Of a stretch of DNA of 48,272 nt, positions 9,117 to 15,672 are shown one piece after another (the first letter of the stretch is position 1; the number at the start of each line of letters is the position of its first letter). The notes under the pieces are model-generated. The model saw nothing but the letters and a program-made list of their open reading frames with translations, ran no database searches and was not told the DNA's origin. A program made the translations under genes and the position numbers. The stretch is from positions 1-48,272 of the forward strand of contig CAYRWY010000007.1 in NCBI GenBank assembly GCA_964427955.1. Reading direction: 5' to 3'. Source of the stretch: JACRBK01 sp964427955. GTDB lineage: Bacteria > Chloroflexota > Anaerolineae > Aggregatilineales > Aggregatilineaceae.

Positions 9117-9575
9117 ATGATGAGCGAATCCAGACAAGTTTATCTGAGGTGTCGCGTGGGGCGCGAGTGGTACGCCATCAATGTTGACCACGTGATTAGG
9201 GTGCTGCACATGGTAGCCTTAACTGAAATGCCCACTGCCAGCCCGGATGTGTTGGGTTTGCTAACCCTGCCCGATCGGATTGCTCCGGTCGTCGATCTGC
9301 GGCGTCATTTTGGTCTGTCCGACGCATCGTTTCGATTAGATACGCCGATTGTGGCCGTAGATACCCCGCACGGCGCGGTAGGACTGGTAGTGGATGAAGC
9401 CGACGACATTGAATCCGTTGACGAGGTCCAGATAGCGCCCTATACTGGCGGCGTGTCGCCCTATATCCTGGGAGTGGCCAGATGTCCGAATCATCTGTTG
9501 TTGCTGCTGGACACATCCCTACTTGGCGCTGAAGCCCGGTCAGTTCGACCGCACCCGGCCCCAACCAGCAGTTAG
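9117..9575 (+). CDS. Second CheW-like protein
   Basis: A 152-aa CheW domain: YLRCRVGREWYAINVDHVIRV at the start, then TLPDRIAPVVDLRRHFG, VGLVVDEADDIESVDE and a C-terminal HLLLLLDTSLL strand. Two adjacent ATGs occur at 9117 and 9120, after AGGAAG. I chose the first; an upstream GTG at 9063 has no ribosome site. It differs from the first CheW in lacking the N-terminal charged helix and the INIRGR segment, having VLGLLTLPDRIAPV there instead. It may couple a different receptor or form a distinct contact in the array. Confidence 0.85.
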   Translation: MMSESRQVYLRCRVGREWYAINVDHVIRVLHMVALTEMPTASPDVLGLLTLPDRIAPVVDLRRHFGLSDASFRLDTPIVAVDTPHGAVGLVVDEADDIESVDEVQIAPYTGGVSPYILGVARCPNHLLLLLDTSLLGAEARSVRPHPAPTSS

Positions 9576-9614
9576 GGTCGCGTATCGATGCAAGATCCGG
9601 AAAGAGGTACTGTG

Positions 9615-9992
9615 ATGCCGACGCAAATTCTGCTGGTGGAAGATAGCCAGACCCAGGCTGCCCAGATCAAGACGGTTCTGGAGAAAGCTGGCGATATTGA
9701 GGTGCATGTAGCCAACAATGCACTGGAAGGTTTGCGCATGGCTCGCGAGGTGTCTCCTGCCCTGATCGTTCTGGACATTGTTTTGCCGGATATGGATGGC
9801 TTTCAGGTCTGCCGACGTCTCAAACGTGATCCGGTGACTATGACTATTCCGGTGATCATGTTGACCGAAAAAAGCAGCGCGAATGCGACTGCTTCGGGCT
9901 TGCAGGCAGGAGCAGATGACTACATTCCTAAAGATGTCTTTGCTTCTGAACATTTGATTGATACCTTGCGCGAATTTGGGCTATTGACATAA
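9615..9992 (+). CDS. Single-domain response regulator (CheY/PilG-like receiver)
   Basis: A 125-aa receiver without an output domain. Acidic residues are in LLVEDSQ near the start. The phospho-acceptor is Asp54 (LIVLDIVLPDMDG), the Thr/Ser position follows in VIMLTEK, and the conserved Lys is in DYIPKDVF. It is the likely diffusible phosphate acceptor of CheA. ATG 9615 is preceded by AGAGG at 7 nt; an in-frame ATG at 9588 is an alternative. It resembles PilG/PilH-type receivers as much as flagellar CheY, and no flagellar gene is in view. Confidence 0.88.
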   Translation: MPTQILLVEDSQTQAAQIKTVLEKAGDIEVHVANNALEGLRMAREVSPALIVLDIVLPDMDGFQVCRRLKRDPVTMTIPVIMLTEKSSANATASGLQAGADDYIPKDVFASEHLIDTLREFGLLT

Positions 9993-10012
9993 AGAGGGAC
10001 AGTCAAAATATC

Positions 10013-10420
10013 ATGGAAGATGCAGGCTATACGGCTGTTCCACCGATTTTATCAGTCAAAGTACAAGACAATGTCGATGTCATGATCGCCCGTGATACGG
10101 CGCGCCGAGCATCGTCTTTGTTGGGCTTCGCCCCAGCGTATCAGGCCAAACTGGCGAGCGCGGCGGCAGTTCTGGCTGAACTGGTGTTGTATACCAGAGC
10201 GGTGCATGAACTCAATTTCAATGGGGTGCGACATGGTGATCGTATCGGGGTTCAGGTTTCTTGTGTCGTGCCATGGTTGATGGATGCGCCGGGTAAAGGG
10301 GTTGAGATGGCGCTCCATCTCAAGTTGGGAGATCTGGTAGACGAGATCACTTTTCTACAGGGAAAGACTGCCGTTATCTTCCTGACCCTGTGGCAGCCCA
10401 TGACAGTAACCGAACAATAG
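10013..10420 (+). CDS. RsbT-like ATPase-fold protein with degenerate nucleotide site
   Basis: The first half of this 135-aa protein follows the RsbT-type anti-sigma kinase pattern (family knowledge: GHKL fold, IARDTAR...LGF...SELARN). Here I read VMIARDTARRASSLLGF, then AAAVLAELVLYTRAV. The N-box Asn that binds magnesium-ATP in active members is not present (AELVLYT), and no DxGxGI or GxGLG box is seen. I infer a binding-only member of the partner-switching group rather than an active kinase. It lies 20 nt after the receiver gene and 32 nt before a pseudo-receiver gene. Its place in a che operon is unusual. Assignment is by motif and length only. Confidence 0.6.
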   Translation: MEDAGYTAVPPILSVKVQDNVDVMIARDTARRASSLLGFAPAYQAKLASAAAVLAELVLYTRAVHELNFNGVRHGDRIGVQVSCVVPWLMDAPGKGVEMALHLKLGDLVDEITFLQGKTAVIFLTLWQPMTVTEQ

Positions 10421-10452
10421 ATGCAGGTCCCTGAGATTTGCGGAGAAATGTC

Positions 10453-11364
10453 ATGTCTCCAACAGCGCAAGAACAACCTACCCAACACACCATTCTCATT
10501 GTCGGCCAGGACGGGGAAGTGTGCCAACGATTAGTTGACCTGATGGAGAATGTTGGAGAATACCGGACCGTGAGTACGGCCAGCTTCGAGGAAGGACTCG
10601 CGGCTATCTTGCTCCAACCGTTTGCTTTGGCTATCATTCAGATCCAATTGCCTGACCTGAGCGGCATCGATTTGTTGACCGCCGCCAGCTCATTATGTCC
10701 TCATCTGCCCGTGATCCTGATCGATGATAACCTGTCAGCCAAGTCCGCCGTGGCAGCTTTTCGTCTGGGAGCGGTCGATTATCTCAGCCAGCCGATTAAT
10801 TACGATTTTTTGCTCATGCGCGTAGATTGGGAACTGAAATTTCCACGGCATCAGCCCGCTCTTTTGCCCAGCCCGGTGATCCCGCAGAAACATTTTAGCC
10901 CCAAAGATCGTGAACGACGTCTCAATCCGGAGACTCGTTCTGCTGCCTTGATGCTGAAGCGTTCCCAGTTCCTACACATTGCCGCGGAACTGCAATCCCT
11001 TCAGACACAGGTTCAGGCTAAATTTGTGGGACTGGTGGACTCCGACGAAAACCTCATTGGTGCGGCGGGAACTTTGGAAGGTCTGGACCTGATGCTGTTC
11101 AGAAAGGCTCTCACTATCGAGCCTGCCGCTTCGGAAGATTTATTGACCATGCTGGGTGAAACATCCTTCCACTCTACTTTTCTTGAAGGGGATTTCAACA
11201 CGGTCTATATCACCTGGTTTGGACAACCTCATCTGGTCAGCTTGATTGTCATTTGTTCGGTCGATGTTAAGCCAGGTCTTGCCTGGTTCTACAGCAAGCA
11301 GGCCGCCAATACCATCGAAAGCATTCTGAAAACAGGGGAACGGCCTTCCATCGTTGGGACGTAG
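10453..11364 (+). CDS. Pseudo-receiver fused to a Roadblock/LC7-like domain
   Basis: Residues 13-130 of this 303-aa protein follow the receiver fold (TILIVGQDGEVCQRLVDLM...IDLLTAASS...PVILIDDN...GAVDYLSQPINYDFLL). Each key position has changed: the acidic pair reads GQD, the phospho-acceptor is Gln63 (IIQIQLPD), and the conserved Lys is Gln (YLSQP). After a linker, about 175-300 resembles a Roadblock/LC7 domain (FVGLVDSDENLIGAAGTLEG, then a late LVSLIVICSVDVKPGLAWFY strand pair and terminal helix). This family includes MglB, the GTPase-activating partner of MglA. I infer a phosphorylation-independent adaptor linking the array to a small GTPase. ATG 10453 has CGGAG 7 nt upstream. It is the last gene of the operon. 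Confidence 0.65.
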   Translation: MSPTAQEQPTQHTILIVGQDGEVCQRLVDLMENVGEYRTVSTASFEEGLAAILLQPFALAIIQIQLPDLSGIDLLTAASSLCPHLPVILIDDNLSAKSAVAAFRLGAVDYLSQPINYDFLLMRVDWELKFPRHQPALLPSPVIPQKHFSPKDRERRLNPETRSAALMLKRSQFLHIAAELQSLQTQVQAKFVGLVDSDENLIGAAGTLEGLDLMLFRKALTIEPAASEDLLTMLGETSFHSTFLEGDFNTVYITWFGQPHLVSLIVICSVDVKPGLAWFYSKQAANTIESILKTGERPSIVGT

Positions 11365-11428
11365 GTCGTGCAAAATGTGAGTGCGGGACCATAAAGTCAG
11401 TCTCCTGTGAAATCAGGTAGAATTCCCC

Positions 11429-11611
11429 TCAAAGGTCGGTATCAGCCCTATAGACCGAAAGATAAAGCAGACCGTCGTCCAAGAAGTATATGCGACGATC
11501 TGGGAACGGGTTGCCCCCTGTCGCCGGTGCGGTCCACGCCAAGCGCTTCCATTGCCGCCACTTGTGACCGTGAAAGGCCAGACCCAGCGCAAAGAGTTGT
11601 GGTTGATTCAT
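11429..11611 (-). CDS. Small hypothetical protein downstream of the permease
   Basis: A 60-aa frame on the same strand as the permease and 48 nt after its stop. A plausible ribosome site, TTGAGGATGAC, precedes the ATG. It is rich in aromatic residues (FHGHKWRQWKRLAW, then RRIYFLDDGLLYLSVY). I do not recognise a family. It could be the last gene of the arsR-thioredoxin-permease operon or a chance frame. Confidence 0.35.
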   Translation of the reverse strand: MNQPQLFALGLAFHGHKWRQWKRLAWTAPATGGNPFPDRRIYFLDDGLLYLSVYRADTDL

Positions 11612-11659
11612 GTCATCCTCAATAGGTGAATATGATCGAAGTGAACTGCAAAGGTACGA

Positions 11660-12742
11660 CTACATGACCAGATTAAACAGATAGCCGGTCAAAATAATGC
11701 CCATCGTCAGAATGGCCACATAAACGACGATCAGACGCAGTTTGAGCACGCGGCGTAGGATGATCATCTCGGGCAGGCTGAGTGCAACTACCGACATCAT
11801 GAAAGCCAGCACTGTTCCCAGCGTAGCTCCTTTGTCAATCAAAACACTAACAACAGGGATCACCCCCGCGGCGTTGGAATACATCGGAACGCCCAGGAGC
11901 ACCGCCGCCGGGACTGACCACCAGGCACTTTTTCCCATAATATGGACGAGAAAATCGTCAGGAACATAGCCGTGGATTCCTGCGCCTACGGCAATTCCCA
12001 CGATGACATAAGGCCATACTTTCCCTACGATTTCGCGGGTGCTGTCGAGCGCCTGCTCAAAACGCTCCGTCCAGGTCAATCGCGTATCCAAGGCAGCTCC
12101 ATTGCCCTTAACTTTTACCTGATACATGAAGTCTTCGACGTAGCGTTCCATGTGCAGGCGTCCCATAATGATCCCGGATAGAATCGCAATGGTCAGCCCG
12201 GAAATGACGTACAGCGCGGCGATTCGCCAGCCAAACAAGCCAAAGAGCAAAACCAACGCCACTTCATTGACCATTGGCGCGGACACCAGGAAGGAGAACG
12301 TCACGCCGAGCGGGATACCTGATTCTACAAACCCCACGAATAGCGGCACGGCGGAACACGAACAGAAGGGAGTGACAATGCCGAGCAGCGCCGCCAGAAT
12401 ATTCCCGACTCCTTCGCGTTTACCACCCAGCCACCGCCGGGTTTGCTGCGGCGTAACGAAAGTCCGCAGCAGGGTGATCATGAAGATCATGCCGGACAAG
12501 AGCAGTAAAATCTTAGGAACATCGTAGCAGAAAAAGTTGAGCGAGCTGCCGAGGTGGCTGTCTTCGTCTAATCCCATGATCCGGTAGGTGACAAAATCGG
12601 CCAGGGGATGCAGAAGACTGTAAGCCGCCCACCATACGGCGGCTGTCAAAGCAACGGCGGCAAAAGCGCGTCTATCCTGACGAGGCAGAATTGAGAGTTG
12701 GGTTTTTACAGACACGTCTGGTGCGACTCCATCTATATTCAT
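11660..12742 (-). CDS. ArsP/DUF318-family permease
   Basis: A 360-aa inner-membrane protein with about eight hydrophobic segments. It has the hallmark of the DUF318 (PF03773, ArsP_1) family: TPFCSCSAVPLFVGF at about residues 124-138, followed by SAPMVNEVALVLLFG. Characterised ArsP members export trivalent organoarsenicals; other members have unknown substrates. A central hydrophilic loop (MERYVEDFMYQVKVKG) precedes the second half of the permease. It lies 75 nt after a CxxC thioredoxin-like gene and downstream of arsR, an order often seen for this family. A perfect hairpin lies in that gap, so its expression may be partly uncoupled. The substrate is uncertain: arsenic species or another soft metal or metalloid. 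Confidence 0.82.
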   Translation of the reverse strand: MNIDGVAPDVSVKTQLSILPRQDRRAFAAVALTAAVWWAAYSLLHPLADFVTYRIMGLDEDSHLGSSLNFFCYDVPKILLLLSGMIFMITLLRTFVTPQQTRRWLGGKREGVGNILAALLGIVTPFCSCSAVPLFVGFVESGIPLGVTFSFLVSAPMVNEVALVLLFGLFGWRIAALYVISGLTIAILSGIIMGRLHMERYVEDFMYQVKVKGNGAALDTRLTWTERFEQALDSTREIVGKVWPYVIVGIAVGAGIHGYVPDDFLVHIMGKSAWWSVPAAVLLGVPMYSNAAGVIPVVSVLIDKGATLGTVLAFMMSVVALSLPEMIILRRVLKLRLIVVYVAILTMGIILTGYLFNLVM

Positions 12743-12767
12743 AAAAAGGAATACGAAGTTGCCTGAA

Positions 12768-12801
12768 AGAAGCCCTGAGTGGTTTGCACAGGGCTTCTTT
12801 T
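12768..12801 (-). terminator. Perfect 10-bp hairpin between thioredoxin-like and permease genes
   Basis: AGAAGCCCTG (12768-12777) pairs with CAGGGCTTCT (12789-12798) across an 11-nt loop. A short T run follows on the plus strand and TTTC on the minus strand. It could attenuate read-through into the permease. Confidence 0.5.
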
Positions 12802-12817
12802 GAGAGACAGGGCAGGT

Positions 12818-13072
12818 TTAGTCGGCCTGAAATTCAAGTGCCCAACTGACGATCTGCTGCTGTTTGGGAATACGGCCTGCCGACACCACTTTCTCGTTGA
12901 TTACCAGTGCCGGGGTACTCATCACGCCATAAGCCATGATGTCGGCATAATCAGTGACTTTGACAAGTTCGTAGACAATACGCGGATTCGCCGCATCAAG
13001 GGCAGCGCGCGTTTCTGCTTCAAGCCGCTGGCAGTTGGGACAGCCGGAGCCTAGGACTTTAACGGTCAACAT
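12818..13072 (-). CDS. Small thioredoxin-fold protein (redox-active disulfide protein 2 family)
   Basis: This 84-aa thioredoxin/glutaredoxin-fold protein has an N-terminal active site, LGSGCPNCQ (Cys11, Cys14), and the cis-proline segment YGVMSTPALVINEKVV. This is the minimal MTH895/TM0996-like family. ATG 13072 has GAGGAGAA about 9 nt upstream; an earlier in-frame ATG would leave no ribosome site. The start overlaps the end of arsR by 14 nt, so the two are coupled. It probably donates or relays thiols in the detoxification or metal-handling pathway of the operon. A paralogue with the same motif spacing lies at 17404-17655. Confidence 0.85.
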   Translation of the reverse strand: MLTVKVLGSGCPNCQRLEAETRAALDAANPRIVYELVKVTDYADIMAYGVMSTPALVINEKVVSAGRIPKQQQIVSWALEFQAD

Positions 13073-13436
13073 ATTCGTACTTCTCCTCATTCAAGGGTTG
13101 TACACTGCGGCTGGTTTCGCAGTGTGGACATGGGCATCTGGCGATCACTTCCTGTAGAACTTCGGTCGCAGGCCCCAGGGTAGCATCCAGCAGGGCTTCA
13201 AGCTCAGGATCAACTAGCCGATAGAAAACTTGCAGGCCGTCCTTACGAGGTTCGACCAGTCCTGCTTCGCGCAGAACGATTAACTGTTGAGAGATGTACG
13301 CCTGGCGTTTGCCGAGAGCCGCCTCTAGATGACAAACACAGGCTTCGCCGCCACGTAGCAGATCCAATATTTGCAGACGCACCGGATGTGCCAAAGCCCT
13401 GAAGCGAGCTGCGAACTCATCGTACTTTGAAGTCAT
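13059..13436 (-). CDS. ArsR-family metal- or redox-responsive repressor
   Basis: A 125-aa winged-helix protein. The N-terminal segment RFRALAHPVRLQILDLL and the recognition helix GKRQAYISQQLIVLREAGLV are typical of ArsR/SmtB. Cys33 and Cys35 (EACVCHLE) sit where ArsR and CadC place metalloid or metal ligands. The C-terminus adds a cluster, CPCPHC (Cys101, 103, 106), that could complete a site or form a switchable thiol. It is the first gene of the minus-strand operon and probably represses itself: a predicted promoter and an operator-like repeat precede its ATG. The same repeat precedes the divergent ferredoxin operon. Confidence 0.9.
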   Translation of the reverse strand: MTSKYDEFAARFRALAHPVRLQILDLLRGGEACVCHLEAALGKRQAYISQQLIVLREAGLVEPRKDGLQVFYRLVDPELEALLDATLGPATEVLQEVIARCPCPHCETSRSVQPLNEEKYEYVDR

Positions 13437-13446
13437 GCCGTCACCC

Positions 13447-13465
13447 TATATTCACAAAGATGAAT
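13447..13465. promoter_or_regulatory. Operator-like inverted repeat before arsR
   Basis: TATATTC-N7-TGAAT; the core ATTCA-N6-TGAAT is a perfect 5-bp-arm repeat. It lies 11 nt before the arsR start and just downstream of the predicted -10, the right place for autorepression. The same consensus recurs at 13662-13680. Confidence 0.6.
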
Positions 13466-13467
13466 GA

Positions 13468-13496
13468 AGTTTAACTCACGAACGGAGCCCGTTCAA
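13468..13496 (-). promoter_or_regulatory. Predicted promoter of the arsR operon
   Basis: On the minus strand TTGAAC (13491-13496) and TAAACT (13468-13473) are exactly 17 bp apart, each matching the sigma-70 consensus at 4/6. Transcription would begin inside the operator-like repeat. Confidence 0.45.
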
Positions 13497-13661
13497 GGGC
13501 GAATAGTCATCTGTTGTATATGACATCTTGCTCTGGCTCCATAGTATGGGTCCGACGCCGGAAACAGCGTTGGATCGTTGGTTTAGCCGGGATCCCTTAC
13601 CAGGCGTGATAAACGTCATACCAAAGGATAACGATATACACTGCTGAACCTGAACAATCAG

Positions 13662-13682
13662 TATATTCTATATATTGAATAT
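13662..13682. promoter_or_regulatory. Operator-like inverted repeat before the ferredoxin operon
   Basis: TATATTC-N7-TGAAT, with perfect arms ATATTC (13663-13668) and GAATAT (13677-13682). It matches the arsR-proximal site in arm sequence and spacing, and lies about 100 nt before the ferredoxin start. Confidence 0.6.
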
Positions 13683-13784
13683 GGAATGCGGCAACTGCCA
13701 GTTCGTGATGTGGGTGAGTGCCACCAAAATGATCTTCGATCTGATCAAGTGGTATTCATTGAAGAATGGACTCAGAGGCAAAGT

Positions 13785-14000
13785 ATGAAACCCGTCATCA
13801 ATAAAAGAAGATGTTCGGCCCAGAAAGACATCTGCACCGCGCTCAAGGTCTGCTCGCCGGGGGCCATTCAGTACGTTGAAGACGAAGAAGAACCGTTGGG
13901 CGGCAGGATCGTGATTGATTATGGGGTGTGCGACGAATGCGGTCTATGTGCCACAGCGTGCTGTGGCCAGGCGATTGACATGAAAAGTGTAGAGCAATGA
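13785..14000 (+). CDS. Small ferredoxin-like Fe-S protein
   Basis: A 71-aa protein with a canonical CDECGLCATACC motif near the C-terminus, which ligates one [4Fe-4S] cluster. An earlier, looser Cys set (CSAQKDICTALKVCSPGAI) may provide a second. The SPGAI and GQAIDM segments mirror the two halves of bacterial ferredoxins. ATG 13785 has AGAGG 6 nt upstream. It opens the plus-strand operon that contains a tungsten-enzyme maturase, so it may supply electrons for that chemistry. Tight neighbours and the ArsR-type operator upstream suggest co-regulation with the divergent operon. Confidence 0.82.
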   Translation: MKPVINKRRCSAQKDICTALKVCSPGAIQYVEDEEEPLGGRIVIDYGVCDECGLCATACCGQAIDMKSVEQ

Positions 14001-14070
14001 CCGGCCTTCAGGATTTCCCGGCTTTCTCGTGTAACCCTTCATTTTTTCACTCGCGTTAAGGAGATCAGTC

Positions 14071-14517
14071 ATGTCTCAATTTCTTGAAATTACGGTCGAT
14101 AAGTTCACTTTTCGAGTCGCCACCGACCGTTACTATAGCAGTGAAGGAATATGGGTACTGGCCGAGGGAAATCGTGTGCGCATTGGCCTCTCCGATTTTT
14201 TGCAGCAGCGCAGCGGTGACGTGGCGTTTTCGGAAGTCAGACCAGTGGGCACTACGCTTGTTGTCGGTGAGGAGGCTGCTCTGATTGAGACGATCAAAGT
14301 CAACATCAGCCTGATCTCGCCGGTAAGCGGCAGGGTCGTGGAAGTCAATCCGGTCATGGAACTTTCCCCGGAGGTCATTAACCAGGACCCCTACGGCGCG
14401 GGCTGGCTGGCTGTGATTGAAACAGCGGATTGGCCGGCTGAACGCAGCCAACTGCTGGATGCCCAGGCCTACTTCGATCAGATGAAGGGCCAGGCCGAAG
14501 AGGAAACGAAAAAATGA
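14071..14517 (+). CDS. gcvH: GcvH-like lipoyl carrier protein
   Basis: At 148 aa it is close to glycine cleavage H protein in length and layout. The probable lipoylated residue is Lys76 in IETIKVNIS, followed by SPVSGRVVEVNP and DPYGAGWL, all standard H-protein landmarks. No gcvT, gcvP or lipoyl ligase is in view, so glycine cleavage is not indicated here. GcvH-like proteins are also known as redox or sulfur carriers in other clusters. The stop overlaps the next start by 4 nt (ATGA), tying it to a DGC-domain protein. A role as thiol carrier for that module is inference. Confidence 0.85.
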   Translation: MSQFLEITVDKFTFRVATDRYYSSEGIWVLAEGNRVRIGLSDFLQQRSGDVAFSEVRPVGTTLVVGEEAALIETIKVNISLISPVSGRVVEVNPVMELSPEVINQDPYGAGWLAVIETADWPAERSQLLDAQAYFDQMKGQAEEETKK

Positions 14518-14945
14518 AACACGATAACAGACAAAAGATCGTCATTGTGCCGTGCAGTGGCATTGGCAAATCCTATGGTACCGTCAGCCGCGAGGCGGCT
14601 TACGAAGTGACCGAGGACCGCCGACCGGACAGCACGCAGTTAGTAGCGCTTTCGCTGCTGGTATTGGGCGACCACGAGGCCCGTGTCGCCGTGGCCGAGA
14701 ACCCGGTGGTGACGATTGACGGTTGTAAACTAGCCTGCGCCACCAAAATGGTAAAAGAAAGTGGGGGAACGGTGGCCCAGGATTTTGCGGTGCTGGACGT
14801 CTTCCGCCGCTATCGCGAGTTTAAGCCGCAAGGCATCGCCGAACTCAACGAAGGTGGACAGAGACTGGCACACGCGCTCGCGGAGGAGATAACGACAGTG
14901 CTAGACAACCTGACCATTGGCGGTGAAGGAGAAGAAGATGCCTGA
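14514..14945 (+). CDS. DGC-domain putative metal-binding protein 1
   Basis: This 143-aa protein fits the DGC domain (PF08859), named for its conserved Asp-Gly-Cys. Visible landmarks are IVPCSGIGKSYGTVSREAAY (Cys14) and TIDGCKLACATKM (Cys71, Cys75). Family members are thought to bind zinc or another thiophilic metal, but the biochemical role is unknown. It overlaps the lipoyl-carrier gene by 4 nt and the next DGC gene by 8 nt. The three Cys positions are the same as in its neighbour, so the pair may form a heteromer or arise from duplication. Confidence 0.78.
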   Translation: MKHDNRQKIVIVPCSGIGKSYGTVSREAAYEVTEDRRPDSTQLVALSLLVLGDHEARVAVAENPVVTIDGCKLACATKMVKESGGTVAQDFAVLDVFRRYREFKPQGIAELNEGGQRLAHALAEEITTVLDNLTIGGEGEEDA

Positions 14946-15672
14946 TTTACCTCAGAAAAAAGTGGGGATTGTGGCCTGTTCTGGCGAGGAACTGCCCGAA
15001 GGAACAGTGACTCGTTTAGCCGCACTGAGGGTATTGGAACAACTACGGCCCGGCGATACTGTCACCATCTGCCTGCCGCTCTTTCTGGCCGGGGGCGAAG
15101 GGGATCGCGCTTTTGCCCGCTTTTATCCCACCATTGCCATCGACGGCTGCGATAAACGCTGCGCAGCACGTGCGACCGAGATGTATTCAGGCAAACCTGC
15201 CGCCAATGTGGTTGTGAACGACCTGGTTGTTGAACACGGTCTGAGCCGACCTGAAGGCCGCCGCCGGTTGAATGACAGTGGCCGGCAGGCCGTTGAAATC
15301 ACGGCGGAACGAGCCGCCGGACTGGTCGATGAATTGCTGGGCAAGGCATGGAGCCGGCGCACCGGCACCTTTATAGAGTCGGTCCAGAAGGTTGAGCCAC
15401 CAGAAGAAAAGCAGGCCACCTGCTCTTGTGGATCGGGTATTCCTGTTCAGAAAGTTGTTATTGAAGGGCAGGAGGTTACCCTGGTTGCGCTGCCACTCAT
15501 CTTTCAGCAGTTCCGCGAGACCGGGAAAGCGCCGGGGGGTGGGGTGGCACAGGAGTTGTTGGCGGTTGTGAAGATTTATAACGAGGTTCCGACGGAAAGC
15601 GAAGGCGCTTACACCACGGTGATAACACAGGAGTACGCTGCTTTTTGTGAACAGCAGGAGCAAAAAGCATGA
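14938..15672 (+). CDS. DGC-domain protein 2 with Cys-rich C-terminal extension
   Basis: A 244-aa protein. Residues 1-140 repeat the DGC pattern (IVACSGEELPEGTVTRLAAL with Cys14; AIDGCDKRCAARA with Cys71 and Cys75). The second half has an extra domain starting with TCSCGSG and a segment VVIEGQEVTLVALPLIFQQF that I cannot assign. ATG 14938 is chosen, with GGAGAAGAAG upstream and an 8-nt overlap with the previous gene. It ends in a 4-nt overlap with the OsmC-like gene, so gcvH-dgc-dgc-osmC are one translational unit. Confidence 0.75.
   Translation: MPDLPQKKVGIVACSGEELPEGTVTRLAALRVLEQLRPGDTVTICLPLFLAGGEGDRAFARFYPTIAIDGCDKRCAARATEMYSGKPAANVVVNDLVVEHGLSRPEGRRRLNDSGRQAVEITAERAAGLVDELLGKAWSRRTGTFIESVQKVEPPEEKQATCSCGSGIPVQKVVIEGQEVTLVALPLIFQQFRETGKAPGGGVAQELLAVVKIYNEVPTESEGAYTTVITQEYAAFCEQQEQKA

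Larger units (their letters stand above)
13437..13784. other. Divergent intergenic region between arsR and the ferredoxin operon
   Basis: These 348 bp hold the two copies of an operator-like repeat and a minus-strand promoter described separately. An in-frame ATG at 13686 exists upstream of the ferredoxin start, but the added residues match nothing. A weaker site, ATTC-N6-GAAT, lies at 13754-13767. I see no other structure. Confidence 0.6.

Noticed and set aside
1526..11364. Flagellar chemotaxis cluster
   Set aside because: No fli, flg or mot genes in view; the CheR-TPR, CheA-REC and Roadblock parts fit a non-flagellar pathway better.
11660..13436. Standard arsenic resistance operon
   Set aside because: No arsC, arsB, acr3 or arsM is present; the permease is of the ArsP/DUF318 group with uncertain substrate, so I only call it ArsR-regulated.
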